From Azadirachta indica (Eukaryota; Streptophyta; Magnoliopsida; Sapindales; Meliaceae), in the NCBI GenBank assembly GCA_022749755.1, contig CM040453.1, positions 13,463,368 to 13,527,367 on the forward strand: DNA of 64,000 nt. Direction: 5' to 3'. The notes below the pieces were generated by a model. It made no database searches, was not told where the DNA came from, and saw nothing but the letters and a program-made list of their open reading frames with translations. Position numbers and translations under genes: made by a program. Positions 38,601 through 49,313 of the stretch are shown one piece after another. Numbering within the stretch: the first letter of the stretch is position 1; the number at the start of each line of letters is the position of its first letter.

Positions 38601-39137
38601 CAACTAAAAACCTCATAATTACCAAGTACTCAACTCTAACCTGATTAACTTATCAAGACAGCCTCGATGTGCAGGAACTGCCAAAACTAAAGCTCTGCCC
38701 TTGGTACAAAACCTAACAATAATTCCTAAATAGTGCTCCCACATGAATTCATTCATTCTTTAAGTAATGATAACTTCAACTTTTACCTTCATCAGATGTC
38801 ACAAAAAGAAAACCCTAACTTCCTAAACATGGCATCATAATGCATCATAACATCAGAACAACACCAAATATCAATTCTATAACCTTATGCAGACACCAAT
38901 GTCCTAAAACTTTGCATTTATATTGACATGTTAAAAGATAGTTCAGCTTAATGAAAAGGCATATTGCAGCAACAAACCTACCGTTAAGCTTCCAGAATCT
39001 GTATTCTCAAATTCAATCAACCGCTTCACCAACGTTGCTTCACATATATGAACAATCTTTACCTGATCAAAATTTATAGAAATGGAGAAAAGATTCAAAG
39101 TCAAATATTAGAGTACTTTCACAATAAGCAAGCAAGC

Positions 39138-39172
<35 letters not shown>

Positions 39173-42100
39173 TGCATGTGCAAATTCTAGCACAACATGG
39201 TATCAAGTACAAAACATGTAGCAAATAATGAAAGCAGCATAAAACAAATGACACCACGTGGATCACTAAAGGAGAAACTAGTATGAAGCAACAAGTAGTC
39301 CTAGTCATATATAAAGCATGCAGCTGGCATCTGTTGCTTCTCAATACTAGCTCATATATTTTAGGCCATATTTATTCACCCAAATAGGCATAAATAAATA
39401 TACCATTCTCATTTTCTCCACACCCCTACATCCCCAGTAACCATATTCGGGGTAAATTAGGAATTCCATGTTTAGCTAGCTGGTAACTAATCATCATTGT
39501 GTGGCGTGCAGTTAGTTCCTATAGATACATTTTTCTTTCTTCAAATGATGTTAGCTCAGGATTTAATTATATAAAGTTATTCCAATTCATTGATTGAATC
39601 TGGTAGAAATATCAGAAAAAATCGGAGCACAGGCAATTAACATACTCAGAAGCAGGCCAATTTCAATATTGAATATGTTGGCAAATTAGAAATGGCATGT
39701 CCACTCTGAAAGCCTAAAGCTAAGGTATGGAATTATGTCACAAGACTCTGTATTTGATGGAGGCCACGGCACATCTTTTAGAGAGCCAAGCTACATCCTT
39801 TCAAAGTGATCCAACACCTTTTCCTTTACAACTTTAAAGTGCATTCCAGTCCATATGAAACAGAGTCAACCATATGTTTCTAAAACAATTAATCATTTTC
39901 ATTAACGAGGAAAGACAATCTAGACACACACCACTATGGAGACAAGACTGATCTTGTGCTCTAATCGGAAACAATCCTTCACCCATACAGGATATTCTCA
40001 AACAGTCCTATCAGGTGTAGGTCAGGATTCAGACTTGAATCTTTGGGTCAAATGGCCATCCCTACACAAAAGCTTATGACCACTAAGTCTATCTTTCATC
40101 ACAGCTTTTAATTAACAACTGATAAAACTAACGTTCTTCCACTCAGAAAAAACCGGAAAAAAAAAAAAAAGGTATTACCAGTCATATTTATACACATCCC
40201 CAAATCACAGAGTAGAGCATGGAGTGCAAGCTTCACTTACAAATGACCATCCCTAAAGCAAAGCTTATGACTACAAAGTCTACTCAATATTCATTAACAG
40301 CTGATAAAACTATCATTCTTCCAGCCAGAAGAAACCAATCAAATTTATACACCATCACCAAATCACAGTAAAACATGGACTGCAAGCTTCACTTACAACG
40401 TCTGACTTGGAAAATTTGAGACCATGTGTAAGTGCAGATATGTACAGTGCAGCACCACATAATCCACTTGGCTTTCTCCCTGTCTGTAAATTAAAACGTC
40501 ATATCCTCAAGTTTTGAGGTCAGAATATGAGCCTAATGCACAAACTACGTCAAAGTAAATGCTGGAAAACAATATCAAACCGTTATCCAATCCCGTTTCA
40601 TGCTAGCTAGGATGTCACGTGCAGTGTCACAAACCTTCCTATTCCCTCCTGGTAATAAACCTGCAAAGCATAATGGTTGATATTCCTAGTTAAATGCAAA
40701 GCATATATAACATATTGCATATTCAGCCTATCTAAACTAAGATGAATGACAGTGCAGATACAACTTTTTTACATTTTTGAACATGAAATTGATGTGGAAA
40801 ACCTAACAAGTTCCCATATAACAACAGAAAATGTCTAGAGTAGAGTATAGTGGGAAAAAAAGGGAGATGCAATAATGAGAGCCTAGGGAGATGCAATAAT
40901 GAGAGCCTATACAAACCCAAGCATCCTAATCATATGCAAACACGTAAATATCACCGTGTAAAATAACCCTATTACACTTCAGTCAATTAACTCTATTATT
41001 AAAATGTTTAACTTGGAAAAAGGATAAAAAAAAATACTAGAGATGAAAATTTTTTACCAAAGTTCACTAGCACCTTTACCTTCAGCCATTTCATCCAACT
41101 AAATCTCCGTAATTTGAGTAACACAAGGGACAAGGACAGATCTCCTATCCATTTTGGTAAAAGAGAGAAACCTATTGCATGGTTCTATAAGTTGCAGTGA
41201 ATGCCTAAATTCTAGAACCAGCTTACACAATAATTATCGAGAAAATAAATGACACAACCGCATTTAGAGTTATCAGAAACAAATATGACTGCTTCACCAC
41301 AAATTCTGAGAGGGTAAGCACTACAATTTAATTTAGGCCTTTCTGCAAGTGGTGGCGTCCTAGATGAAGCAAACAGAGAAAAGAAAGGAGGGTGGTAGTT
41401 CCTCAAAATGCAGTAAGGGGTCCTCAACAGCATCATAACAATAAGTTTAAAGACTAATCCCTAAATTTACATGGAAGAGTGATAATTTCCAATAGACATA
41501 AGAAACTTACGATCTGTAAATTTATGCAAAAAGATTGAAGGATCAACTTGTTTTAGGACATTGGATTCATCAGCAAGGTATAACACTTGGCAAAGCTGCA
41601 AATATACAGCACCTAGCTCATAACTGCAAATTTAGATGAAAGAAATAATAAGTCATAGTTGCACAAATTGAGAGGTATATCAATAGTAAAATCATCAATA
41701 CTTTATTGACAAATACTAGTAGAAATAGGAAAAAAAGAAAAGCTTTCTTACACATTTATATTTAAGTAATTTGAAAAATCAATAAGAAGAAATGGCTTGT
41801 TCTTTTGCCTGCAAAAAGGAACAGAAGATACAAATTTGATATTATGATACTGCAGAATCCAGAAAGGAGCAAGCCAATGTCACCAAATTTCATTAACAAT
41901 CCAGCTTGGGATGAAAAACAAATCCTACTACGCAAGTCTTTAAACCAATCATTGGCATTAACAATGAGCATAAGCATGTTGGAACTAGTTAAGGTTGTGT
42001 ATTTGACATCATTATAAAACAAATTTGGGGAGAGATCAAATCAAAGAAAGAAATGCCCATACCCCTTTTGCATCCTGTTTTCATCAATCACTCAATCACA

Positions 42101-43547
42101 CCCAAGTTAGTGTAGAATGTCTTTCATCAAATATGAACTTAAGCAGTTTCTGGTGGTCTTAGTGGCAGGTGTTTATTTGATCAAAGGATCAAATCAATTA
42201 TTTTCTAGTGTTGTAGTTCAAGGGTTCACTTGTAAACTTCTATAATTCAGATGAAAAGAATACTGATTAAAATTACTGCTTTTAATTTTTTTTCTTGATA
42301 TTTTTACTTCTTTCTTGCAGTCTATCTTTAGAAAATATGCAATCATTGTTTTCTGTCCACAAAAATTCCAATCTCAAATGCCCATTTTCCTGTTGAAATG
42401 AAAATTAGATATAAATGCCATAAAAGTATACAATAAATTTATCTCCAAGATCCTAACTTTTATTTCTTTCTTCTGTCTGTCTGTCTGTGTGCGCAAATTA
42501 ATTTACATACTGTTGGATCCTCATGTCTTGGTTTTGAGCTGAGCTGTTATATATAAATGTCGAGATGAGAAAAAAACATTTCCATGTCTACAAATCATAG
42601 TGCAAATATAAGATTGGAAGGAATTTCATACCGACATGCAAGATAAAGACAAGAAGCCTGCACTTGCTCTGTTCTGCGCCCCTTGGTAAAATTCCGGGCA
42701 ACAGCAATCTTCACAATGCATATTTAAAATATTAGAGAAATCGATATATACATATACACACACACATATGCAAAAAATAATAAAAGAGTTAGTTAAACAA
42801 AACATACTCCATAAAAGCGTTTAGCTATGTGAACTATCTCGTCGCTTTCACCAATATCTAATGCAGTCTTCATTTGTCTCATATCATCAAAAGCTGCACT
42901 ACCAAAAAAAAATCACAAAAAAACAAACAACATTCAAGGATACAGACCATAAAACCAACACACTAAAAAAGCATACCTTTCTCCATTAACCGTTCCCGTG
43001 AAGCTCCATATTCACTTTGAATGGTCCTTACAAAATTGCCGGACAATTGGCTCTACAGGTGAAGCCAACAAGCAAAGTGAAAGAACAAGAAGAAAAATCA
43101 AAAAAATATTAAGCAAATTCCTCTTCAACAACCAAAAGAAGTGAAACAAAATACTTTCTCCAAAACATATTAAAAGGATTACAACTTTGCCACTGAAATG
43201 CCCCTCTCAACTATACATTATGGCGAAAAACAGGCACATACAAATTTCAATAAGCATGATCCATGGTTAACAGAGCTCAAAAAGCAAAAACAAATATAAT
43301 ACCTGCCCGGCTGCATTTTTAACGAATGTGGGTTCATTGGAAAAATTGTGATCTTCTAACACCTTCCCACATCGGTCACAGCATCTTAAAATTCAACAAC
43401 AAGAAAAAAAATTAAATTTAAAAAACAAAGTACATACAAATAAAAAATATAAACAGAATTAGACGCAGATAATAGAAGTACTTACAATTGAGAGTCAAAA
43501 GGGCGGTGCCCAACGACATGTCTTGCGCAACTACTACACCACACCAT
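32626..43547 (-). CDS. BRF1: BRF1, TFIIB-related subunit of RNA polymerase III factor TFIIIB
   Basis: Nineteen exons, all GT-AG and in phase: 43547-43486, 43384-43303, 43052-42977, 42893-42808, 42708-42632, 41808-41752, 41623-41511, 40660-40581, 40483-40397, 39062-38982, 37655-37497, 37374-37270, 37015-36943, 36833-36715, 35711-35631, 35342-35205, 34959-34870, 34456-34403, 32859-32626. They sum to 1854 bp, 617 residues, a usual plant BRF1 length. Residues 4-26 form the zinc ribbon (CSSC and CDRC). Residues 50 to about 270 are the two TFIIB-like cyclin folds (IAVARNFTKGRRTEQVQA; TGRKPSGLCGAALYISAL). Residues 410-480 match the Brf1 block that binds TBP (SDIDDFEVDGYL; IIWEEMNREYL), followed by an alanine-rich helix. 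The C-terminus is acidic. In the nucleus BRF1 bridges TFIIIC, TBP and Pol III at tRNA and 5S genes. Symbol assigned by homology. Confidence 0.93.
39140..39169. repeat. (AG)n microsatellite in BRF1 intron 9
   Basis: About 15 AG units in the long intron between exons 9 and 10. Confidence 0.95.
40060..40400. repeat. Tandem duplication at the start of BRF1 intron 9
   Basis: Two copies of roughly 170 bp: about 40240-40400 and about 40060-40243. Both contain CCATCCCTA, AAGCTTATGAC, AACTGATAAAACTA or its equivalent, TTCTTCCA, TTTATACAC and CAAATCACAG, and both end GCAAGCTTCACTTACAA. The right copy includes the true exon-9 donor (GT at 40396-40395). The left copy therefore carries a duplicate donor-like TTGTAAGTGAAG, with GT at 40240-40239. 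Confidence 0.85.
40862..40909. repeat. 24-bp perfect tandem duplication in BRF1 intron 7
   Basis: The unit starting GGGAGATGCAATAATGAGAG occurs twice, back to back. Confidence 0.9.
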
Positions 43548-43675
43548 CTTCTCCCTCAAAAAATAACTCCCTTTAAATCCACAAAACCCAGTAAAAAAAT
43601 TTACAAAAAAACAGTTTGAAGATTTATGGGTGACAGAGAAGATGGTGGATTTGGGTTAATTCAGTTAAGAGTGAG

Positions 43676-43842
43676 TTTAGGGTTGAAGAAACTGCAATCC
43701 GTAGAAGACAAAAGAAAACATGGGGTTTGAACTTCAGTGCGCTCGAGATGAAAGTAGTCGGGGCTTTGGGTTTAGGGAAGTACTTTTTAACCAGGATTTA
43801 CAGGTGACACGTGGTGAGTATTGATTGGATCTTGAGTGGGCC
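43676..43842 (-). promoter_or_regulatory. BRF1 promoter motifs (telo-box, G-box, site II)
   Basis: Read on the minus strand, a telo-box (AACCCTAAA) at 43676-43684 lies about 130 bp upstream of the ATG. A GACACGTGGT G-box context lies at about 43805-43814 (plus-strand reading) and a TGGGCC site-II element at 43837-43842. Telo-box plus site II is a known combination in plant promoters of translation and ribosome-biogenesis genes, which fits a Pol III factor. Motif presence is seen; activity is inferred. Confidence 0.5.
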
Positions 43843-46070
43843 AACGCGAACGCATGTAACGGACTAGCGCGGGTTTTCTCAGTTTCACTGCCCGACCACT
43901 AATCAGAAACTAAGGGACGAGATAAGGCGAAGTATGGTGGTGGAATTAAATAACTCACTTTTCAAAAATTAATAAATTTAACTTATTATTATATATTTTT
44001 ATTTTCTTATTACATAAATATGAATTAAAATATGTTATTTCTGTACGAACGAAAAAAGTAGTAAAATCCATCCCAACCAAGTAGTGCTAGTAAATATATG
44101 TTTCATTATTTTTTTTGAAGAAATATTTTTTTATTTTACATACCAAAAAAGATATCCCATTTGCTATTTCTTTTTTAAATATATTCTACTAAAATATTTT
44201 ATAAATTATTTTAATAGTATCTATAGTATTTTTTAAGAAATCTTTAAAATATTATCAAATGTTTTATACAATACAAAATCTAATTTCATTCGTTGTGTTA
44301 GATTTTTTCTTATTTGTTACAATAAAAATTATATTATACTATAATAGATAAAAGTTAACTGATTGTTTAACAAGTAATAACTAAGTGTAAGACAGGATTC
44401 AATCAAAATTCTCCGTTTTAAAGAGATTAATTTCCAATTATTTTTTATTAAAAAAACTGTTTACACGTAATGAATCGCATTTAATTGGGCCTGCTTAGGA
44501 GTTCAAGCCCATGAAATGTCAATCCTGGTAATGGGCCTCTCAGAATTTTCAAATAATATTCCACAGCTTAGTCGAAATTTCATGAGTTCTTTTTAACTTC
44601 ATTTACATAATGCAAGCAGAAGAACTGTCATGCGTTTATACATTTTTTTTTTTATATATTTTTTTTCAATTTATAGGATACGTTAAAAATATAATAAAAA
44701 TAAAAATAATATTCTTCCATATTAAAAACAATGTCTTAAGATCGTGAAAACTTAACGCTCCCCGCCAAACGACATCGCGTCAGTTCCAAACGACATGCTT
44801 GGAGCTAGTTAACGGGTAGAAAACATGGGGACTGTAAAAGTGGTAAACCATAATTAAAAATAATAAATGTGATATTAAACGTATAAATCATTTTATTAAA
44901 ATAATGCCATTTTATTAATGTCAGAGTTTGTACTAAAAATAATTTTTATATATAAACACGAAGTAATCGATTTTTATTAAAATAACGCAACTTGAATAAT
45001 TTTATAAAAAGAAAAAACAAATATGCATACATGCATGTGTAAACCCTGAATATTTAACTAAAAAATTATTAACTCTACAGGATTGGTAATTAAAACCCAA
45101 ATCAAGTTAATAGGATCGATGAAACAGAATCTATAGAACACCGTTAACACAATCCAAAATTCACTTGTTTAATACCATTTTCTGTTTATTTTATTTCCGA
45201 AAACAGAAATGTTGCCGATAAACAAAAATGGAGTTGTACCTTTCATGATAAATATACTACTCAGATACAGTCATCCACTACGATGACAACATTATAATAT
45301 TGGCAACAAATATGTCAGTGATTCAGTTGCCGTACGTAGTGGGTTAAAATTAAGTTTATAGAAATCGAGCTGTTGATGCTGTAACATGTTAAAATCTTGA
45401 AATGTTTTTTAAAAATGTTTTTTTGTTTGTGTTTTTCACTGACCTAAAAGAAGCACAAGAACAAAGAAACGTTCACTTTGGCAGAGAAGGTGCAAGTGGG
45501 CAATTCTGTGCCTTTTCTTTTTTATAAAGTTTTTGATCAGCTATCTGACAAAATGAACTGAATTTGATGGGAATCTTGATCTCTAATCCATATATTCCCT
45601 TTGCTTGTATTAAATCTCGAGTTTCGTTAATTGCCCCTTTCGGTTATTGTAATTACCCGTAACGGAATAATGTAATTAATGTAATTACCCTTAGCATTAA
45701 TAATGTAATTTTGTTGCATTGACGCGTTGAAATTATTTTAAATTTTAAAACATTGTTAAAAGCAAAAAGCAGATGAATGTTGGCAATTTGTTCCAGTAGT
45801 ACAAATGCTATTTTTGTTTCCGTCGTAACTCGTAAATTATCATGAATAATAAGTGGACAATTATTTCATGAATCTATCTGTCACTCTACATGAACAAATC
45901 ACCGTAGAAAATGAACTTGGGAAAAAAAAAATGAAGAATAGCATTATTGTAAATATTCACAAAGCCAAGTCCGATTACATAAATGATAAAACCAAACAGG
46001 TAAATACTCAGCACCGGGTACCCTGCTCTTGGCTGTCTGCCCCCACTAACCATCCAAAAGACTCTTCCCC
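43843..46070. other. Intergenic region between BRF1 and the MCTP gene
   Basis: AT-rich, with the divergent promoters of BRF1 (left) and MCTP (right). No supported gene. The open frame at 45853-46296 is in the MCTP leader and looks accidental. Confidence 0.6.
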
Positions 46071-46082
46071 AAAACATCATGC

Positions 46083-46110
46083 CACGTGTCTCCACCTGTC
46101 CTACGTGTCG
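46083..46110 (+). promoter_or_regulatory. Paired ABRE/G-box-like elements upstream of MCTP
   Basis: CACGTGTC at 46083-46090 and ACGTGTCG at 46103-46110, 200-225 bp before the ATG and followed by a CT-rich leader at about 46190-46250. ACGTGTC is the core of abscisic-acid response elements, so stress or ABA control is possible but unproven. Confidence 0.45.
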
Positions 46111-46307
46111 TTGCTGATGTGTCCCGCTCCCCTACTTCCTCCTTTTAGTACACCTATCCTGTTCCTCTCCTTCACCATTTCAATACAACGCCAGTTTCTT
46201 CCCTTTCGCTTTTCTTTCTCTCTTGCATCTAAACTCTCGCTCTTACTCTCTGTAAAAACAAAAATAAATCAACTTGTACAATCTCAACGAGTCTGAATCT
46301 TTTTATA

Positions 46308-49300
46308 ATGGCAGAAGCTTGCAGTAGAAAGCTTATCGTCGAAGTCTGCAACGCCAAGAATTTGATGCCGAAAGATGGCCAAGGGACCGCGAGCGCTTAT
46401 GCCATTGTAGACTTCGATGGGCAGAGACGAAGAACGAAGACTAAGTTCAGAGATCTGAACCCCCAGTGGGACGAGAGGCTGGAGTTTCTTGTCCACGATA
46501 CAGAGTCCATGCCTACAGAAATCTTGGAGATAAATCTTTACAATGATAAGAAAACTGGAAAACGAAGCACTTTTCTTGGTAAAGTCAAGATAGCTGGAAC
46601 CACTTTTGTGAAAGTTGGATCGGAGAGTTTGGTTTACTACCCGTTAGAGAAGCGAAGCGTGTTTTCGCAGATCAAAGGAGAGATCGGGCTGAAAGTTTAC
46701 TATATAGACGAAGATCCACCGGCAGCACCTGAAGCTGCGGCTGCAGAGTCCACGCCACAGCCGGCGGCGGCGGAAGAGAAACCAGCAGAAGAGAAGAAAG
46801 AAGAGAAACCAGCCGAGGAGAAGAAGGAAGAGAAACCGGCTGAGGAGAAGAAAGAAGAAGAAAAACCTAAAGAAGAGGAAAAGTCTAAAGAAGAGAAGCC
46901 AGCGGAGGAGAATCCTGATCCTAAGCCCGCGGAGGTTCCTCCGGCGCCGGCGTCGGCGGCTGAAGTAGAAAATCCTCCGCTGGCTCAGAGTGATAAACCG
47001 AGCAACGCAAAAGATAAAATAATAGAGACAGCATCAAAAACACAAGAACTTCGCATAAACGAGCACGAACTCCGCTCTCTAGCCAACGATCGGAGCCGTA
47101 GCGCTTATGATCTTGTTGATCGCATGCCGTTTTTGTACATTCGTGTGCTCAAAGCTAAGCGAGACACTGCCGTATCTAACAGCCCGTTGTACGCCAAGCT
47201 CGTGATTGGTACTCACAGTATCAAAACCAAGAGCCAGACAGATAAAGACTGGGACCAAGTTTTTGCCTTTGATAAAGATGGCTTGAATTCCAGTTCACTT
47301 GAGGTTTCAGTGTGGAGTCAAGAGAAGAAAGAGAATGAAGAATGCGTCGAGAATTGTTTGGGAACGGTGTCCTTTGATTTGCAAGAGGTGCCAAAGAGAG
47401 TGCCCCCAGATAGTCCTTTGGCTCCCCAGTGGTACAGCTTAGAATCCGAAAAGTCGACTGGAAATGACGTCATGCTCGCCGTTTGGCTCGGGACTCAGGC
47501 TGATGAAGCGTTTCAGGAGGCCTGGCAATCGGATTCGGGTGGGTTGATACCTGAAACCCGAGCCAAGGTGTACCTGTCGCCTAAGCTTTGGTATTTGAGA
47601 CTAACGGTTATCCAAACCCAGGATTTGCAACTTGGTTCGGGATCAGAGCCTAAGGTTCGGAGTTCAGAGCTTTATGTCAAGGGTCAACTCGGAGCTCAAC
47701 TTTTCAAAACGGGTCGGACTTCGGTTGGGCTGTCACCATCCAGCTCCGCTAACCCGACTTGGAATGAGGATTTGGTTTTTGTAGCTGCTGAGCCATTTGA
47801 GCCGTTTTTAGTGGTGACCGTGGAGGATGTAACACACGGGTGTTCTGTGGGCCATGCTAAAATACAAATGTCAACGGTCGAACGGAGGATCGATGATCGT
47901 TCTGAGCCAAAATCAAGATGGTTCAATTTGGTTGGTGATGAGAATAAGCCATATGCAGGAAGGATACACGTACGAGTGTGTTTGGAAGGTGGCTACCACG
48001 TGTTAGATGAGGCAGCTCACGTGACTAGTGATGTTCGAGCCGCCGCTAAGCAGCTAGCCAGGTCTCCAATTGGGTTGCTTGAGGTGGGGATACGAGGAGC
48101 CGCTAATCTGCTCCCTGTGAAGACTAAGGATGGTACACGTGGCACTACAGATGCTTATATCGTTGCCAAATATGGGCCTAAATGGGTCCGCACCCGTACG
48201 ATCCTTGATCGATTTAATCCACGGTGGAATGAGCAGTACACGTGGGATGTGTATGATCCATGTACGGTACTTACAATTGGAGTATTTGATAATGGAAGGT
48301 ACAAGCGAGACGAAGCAGGGAAGCCAGGGAAAGATGTTAGAGTTGGAAAAATACGTGTACGACTATCGACACTTGATGCGAATCGGGTGTATCTAAATTC
48401 ATACTCCCTCACTGTATTGCTGCCCGGTGGGGCCAAGAAGATGGGAGAGATTGAGATAGCCGTCAGATTTTCTTGTTCATCATGGCTGAGTTTAGTCCAA
48501 GCGTATGCCACCCCAATGCTACCAAGAATGCACTATGTGCGGCCACTGGGTCCAGCCCAGCAAGACATACTGCGCCACACGGCTATGCGCATAGTCACGG
48601 CACGGCTCGCCCGATCCGAGCCACCGTTGGGACAAGAAGTTGTTCAGTTCATGTTAGATTCAGACACACACGTGTGGAGCATGAGGAGAAGCAAGGCTAA
48701 TTGGTTCCGGGTCGTGGGTTGTTTAACACGTGTGGCAACTTTGGCACGTTGGCTAGACGGGATTCGCACGTGGGTACACCCGCCCACTACAGTCTTAGTG
48801 CACGTGCTGCTCGTTGCAGTCGTGTTATGTCCGCATCTAGTGCTCCCCACCGTATTCATGTACGCCTTCTTGATCCTAGTATTGAGATTCCGCTACCGTC
48901 AACGGGGCCCACTCAACATGGACCCAAGACTGTCATACGTAGACGTGGTCGGCCCTGATGAGCTGGACGAGGAATTTGACGGGTTCCCCACAAGTCGACC
49001 AAACGATGTTGTCCGTATCCGATACGACAGATTACGAGCATTAGCAGGTCGGGCCCAGACTTTACTAGGTGACGTGGCAGCACAAGGTGAGCGATTAGAG
49101 GCTCTATTTAACTGGAGGGACCCACGAGCTACTGGCATATTTGTGGTGTTTTGCTTATTAGCGTCATTGATATTCTACGCGGTGCCGTTTAAGGTGTTTG
49201 TGTTAGGGTCAGGCTTCTACTACTTGCGCCACCCAAGGTTCCGAGACGACATGCCGTCTGTTCCCCTCAACTTTGTACGGCGACTACCGTCGCTTTCCGA

Positions 49301-49313
49301 TCAAATTCTATGA
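46308..49313 (+). CDS. Multiple C2 domain and transmembrane region protein (MCTP15/16-like)
   Basis: Single exon, 1001 residues. C2-A about 8-105 (RKLIVEVCNAKNLMPKDGQG). A linker at about 136-232 is dominated by EEKPAEEKK repeats. C2-B is about 272-380, C2-C about 425-545 and C2-D about 588-700 (TKDGTRGTTDAYIVAKYG). The C-terminal phosphoribosyltransferase-C-like region (about 730-1001) has hydrophobic segments near 828-862 and 942-975. This is the plant MCTP layout with an N-terminal C2-A and long linker, as in QUIRKY. Family members anchor in ER membrane and touch the plasma membrane through C2 domains at plasmodesmata, where they affect cell-cell signalling. C2-A and C2-D keep acidic residues expected for calcium binding, whereas C2-B looks degenerate at the first loop. 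The intronless structure is normal for the family. The ATG at 46308 directly precedes C2-A and follows a CT-rich leader. Confidence 0.93.
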   Translation: MAEACSRKLIVEVCNAKNLMPKDGQGTASAYAIVDFDGQRRRTKTKFRDLNPQWDERLEFLVHDTESMPTEILEINLYNDKKTGKRSTFLGKVKIAGTTFVKVGSESLVYYPLEKRSVFSQIKGEIGLKVYYIDEDPPAAPEAAAAESTPQPAAAEEKPAEEKKEEKPAEEKKEEKPAEEKKEEEKPKEEEKSKEEKPAEENPDPKPAEVPPAPASAAEVENPPLAQSDKPSNAKDKIIETASKTQELRINEHELRSLANDRSRSAYDLVDRMPFLYIRVLKAKRDTAVSNSPLYAKLVIGTHSIKTKSQTDKDWDQVFAFDKDGLNSSSLEVSVWSQEKKENEECVENCLGTVSFDLQEVPKRVPPDSPLAPQWYSLESEKSTGNDVMLAVWLGTQADEAFQEAWQSDSGGLIPETRAKVYLSPKLWYLRLTVIQTQDLQLGSGSEPKVRSSELYVKGQLGAQLFKTGRTSVGLSPSSSANPTWNEDLVFVAAEPFEPFLVVTVEDVTHGCSVGHAKIQMSTVERRIDDRSEPKSRWFNLVGDENKPYAGRIHVRVCLEGGYHVLDEAAHVTSDVRAAAKQLARSPIGLLEVGIRGAANLLPVKTKDGTRGTTDAYIVAKYGPKWVRTRTILDRFNPRWNEQYTWDVYDPCTVLTIGVFDNGRYKRDEAGKPGKDVRVGKIRVRLSTLDANRVYLNSYSLTVLLPGGAKKMGEIEIAVRFSCSSWLSLVQAYATPMLPRMHYVRPLGPAQQDILRHTAMRIVTARLARSEPPLGQEVVQFMLDSDTHVWSMRRSKANWFRVVGCLTRVATLARWLDGIRTWVHPPTTVLVHVLLVAVVLCPHLVLPTVFMYAFLILVLRFRYRQRGPLNMDPRLSYVDVVGPDELDEEFDGFPTSRPNDVVRIRYDRLRALAGRAQTLLGDVAAQGERLEALFNWRDPRATGIFVVFCLLASLIFYAVPFKVFVLGSGFYYLRHPRFRDDMPSVPLNFVRRLPSLSDQIL

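Noticed and set aside
45853..46296. 147-codon open frame just upstream of the MCTP start
   Set aside because: No domain or coding bias. It covers the CT-rich leader and ABRE region of MCTP and contains long low-complexity runs.
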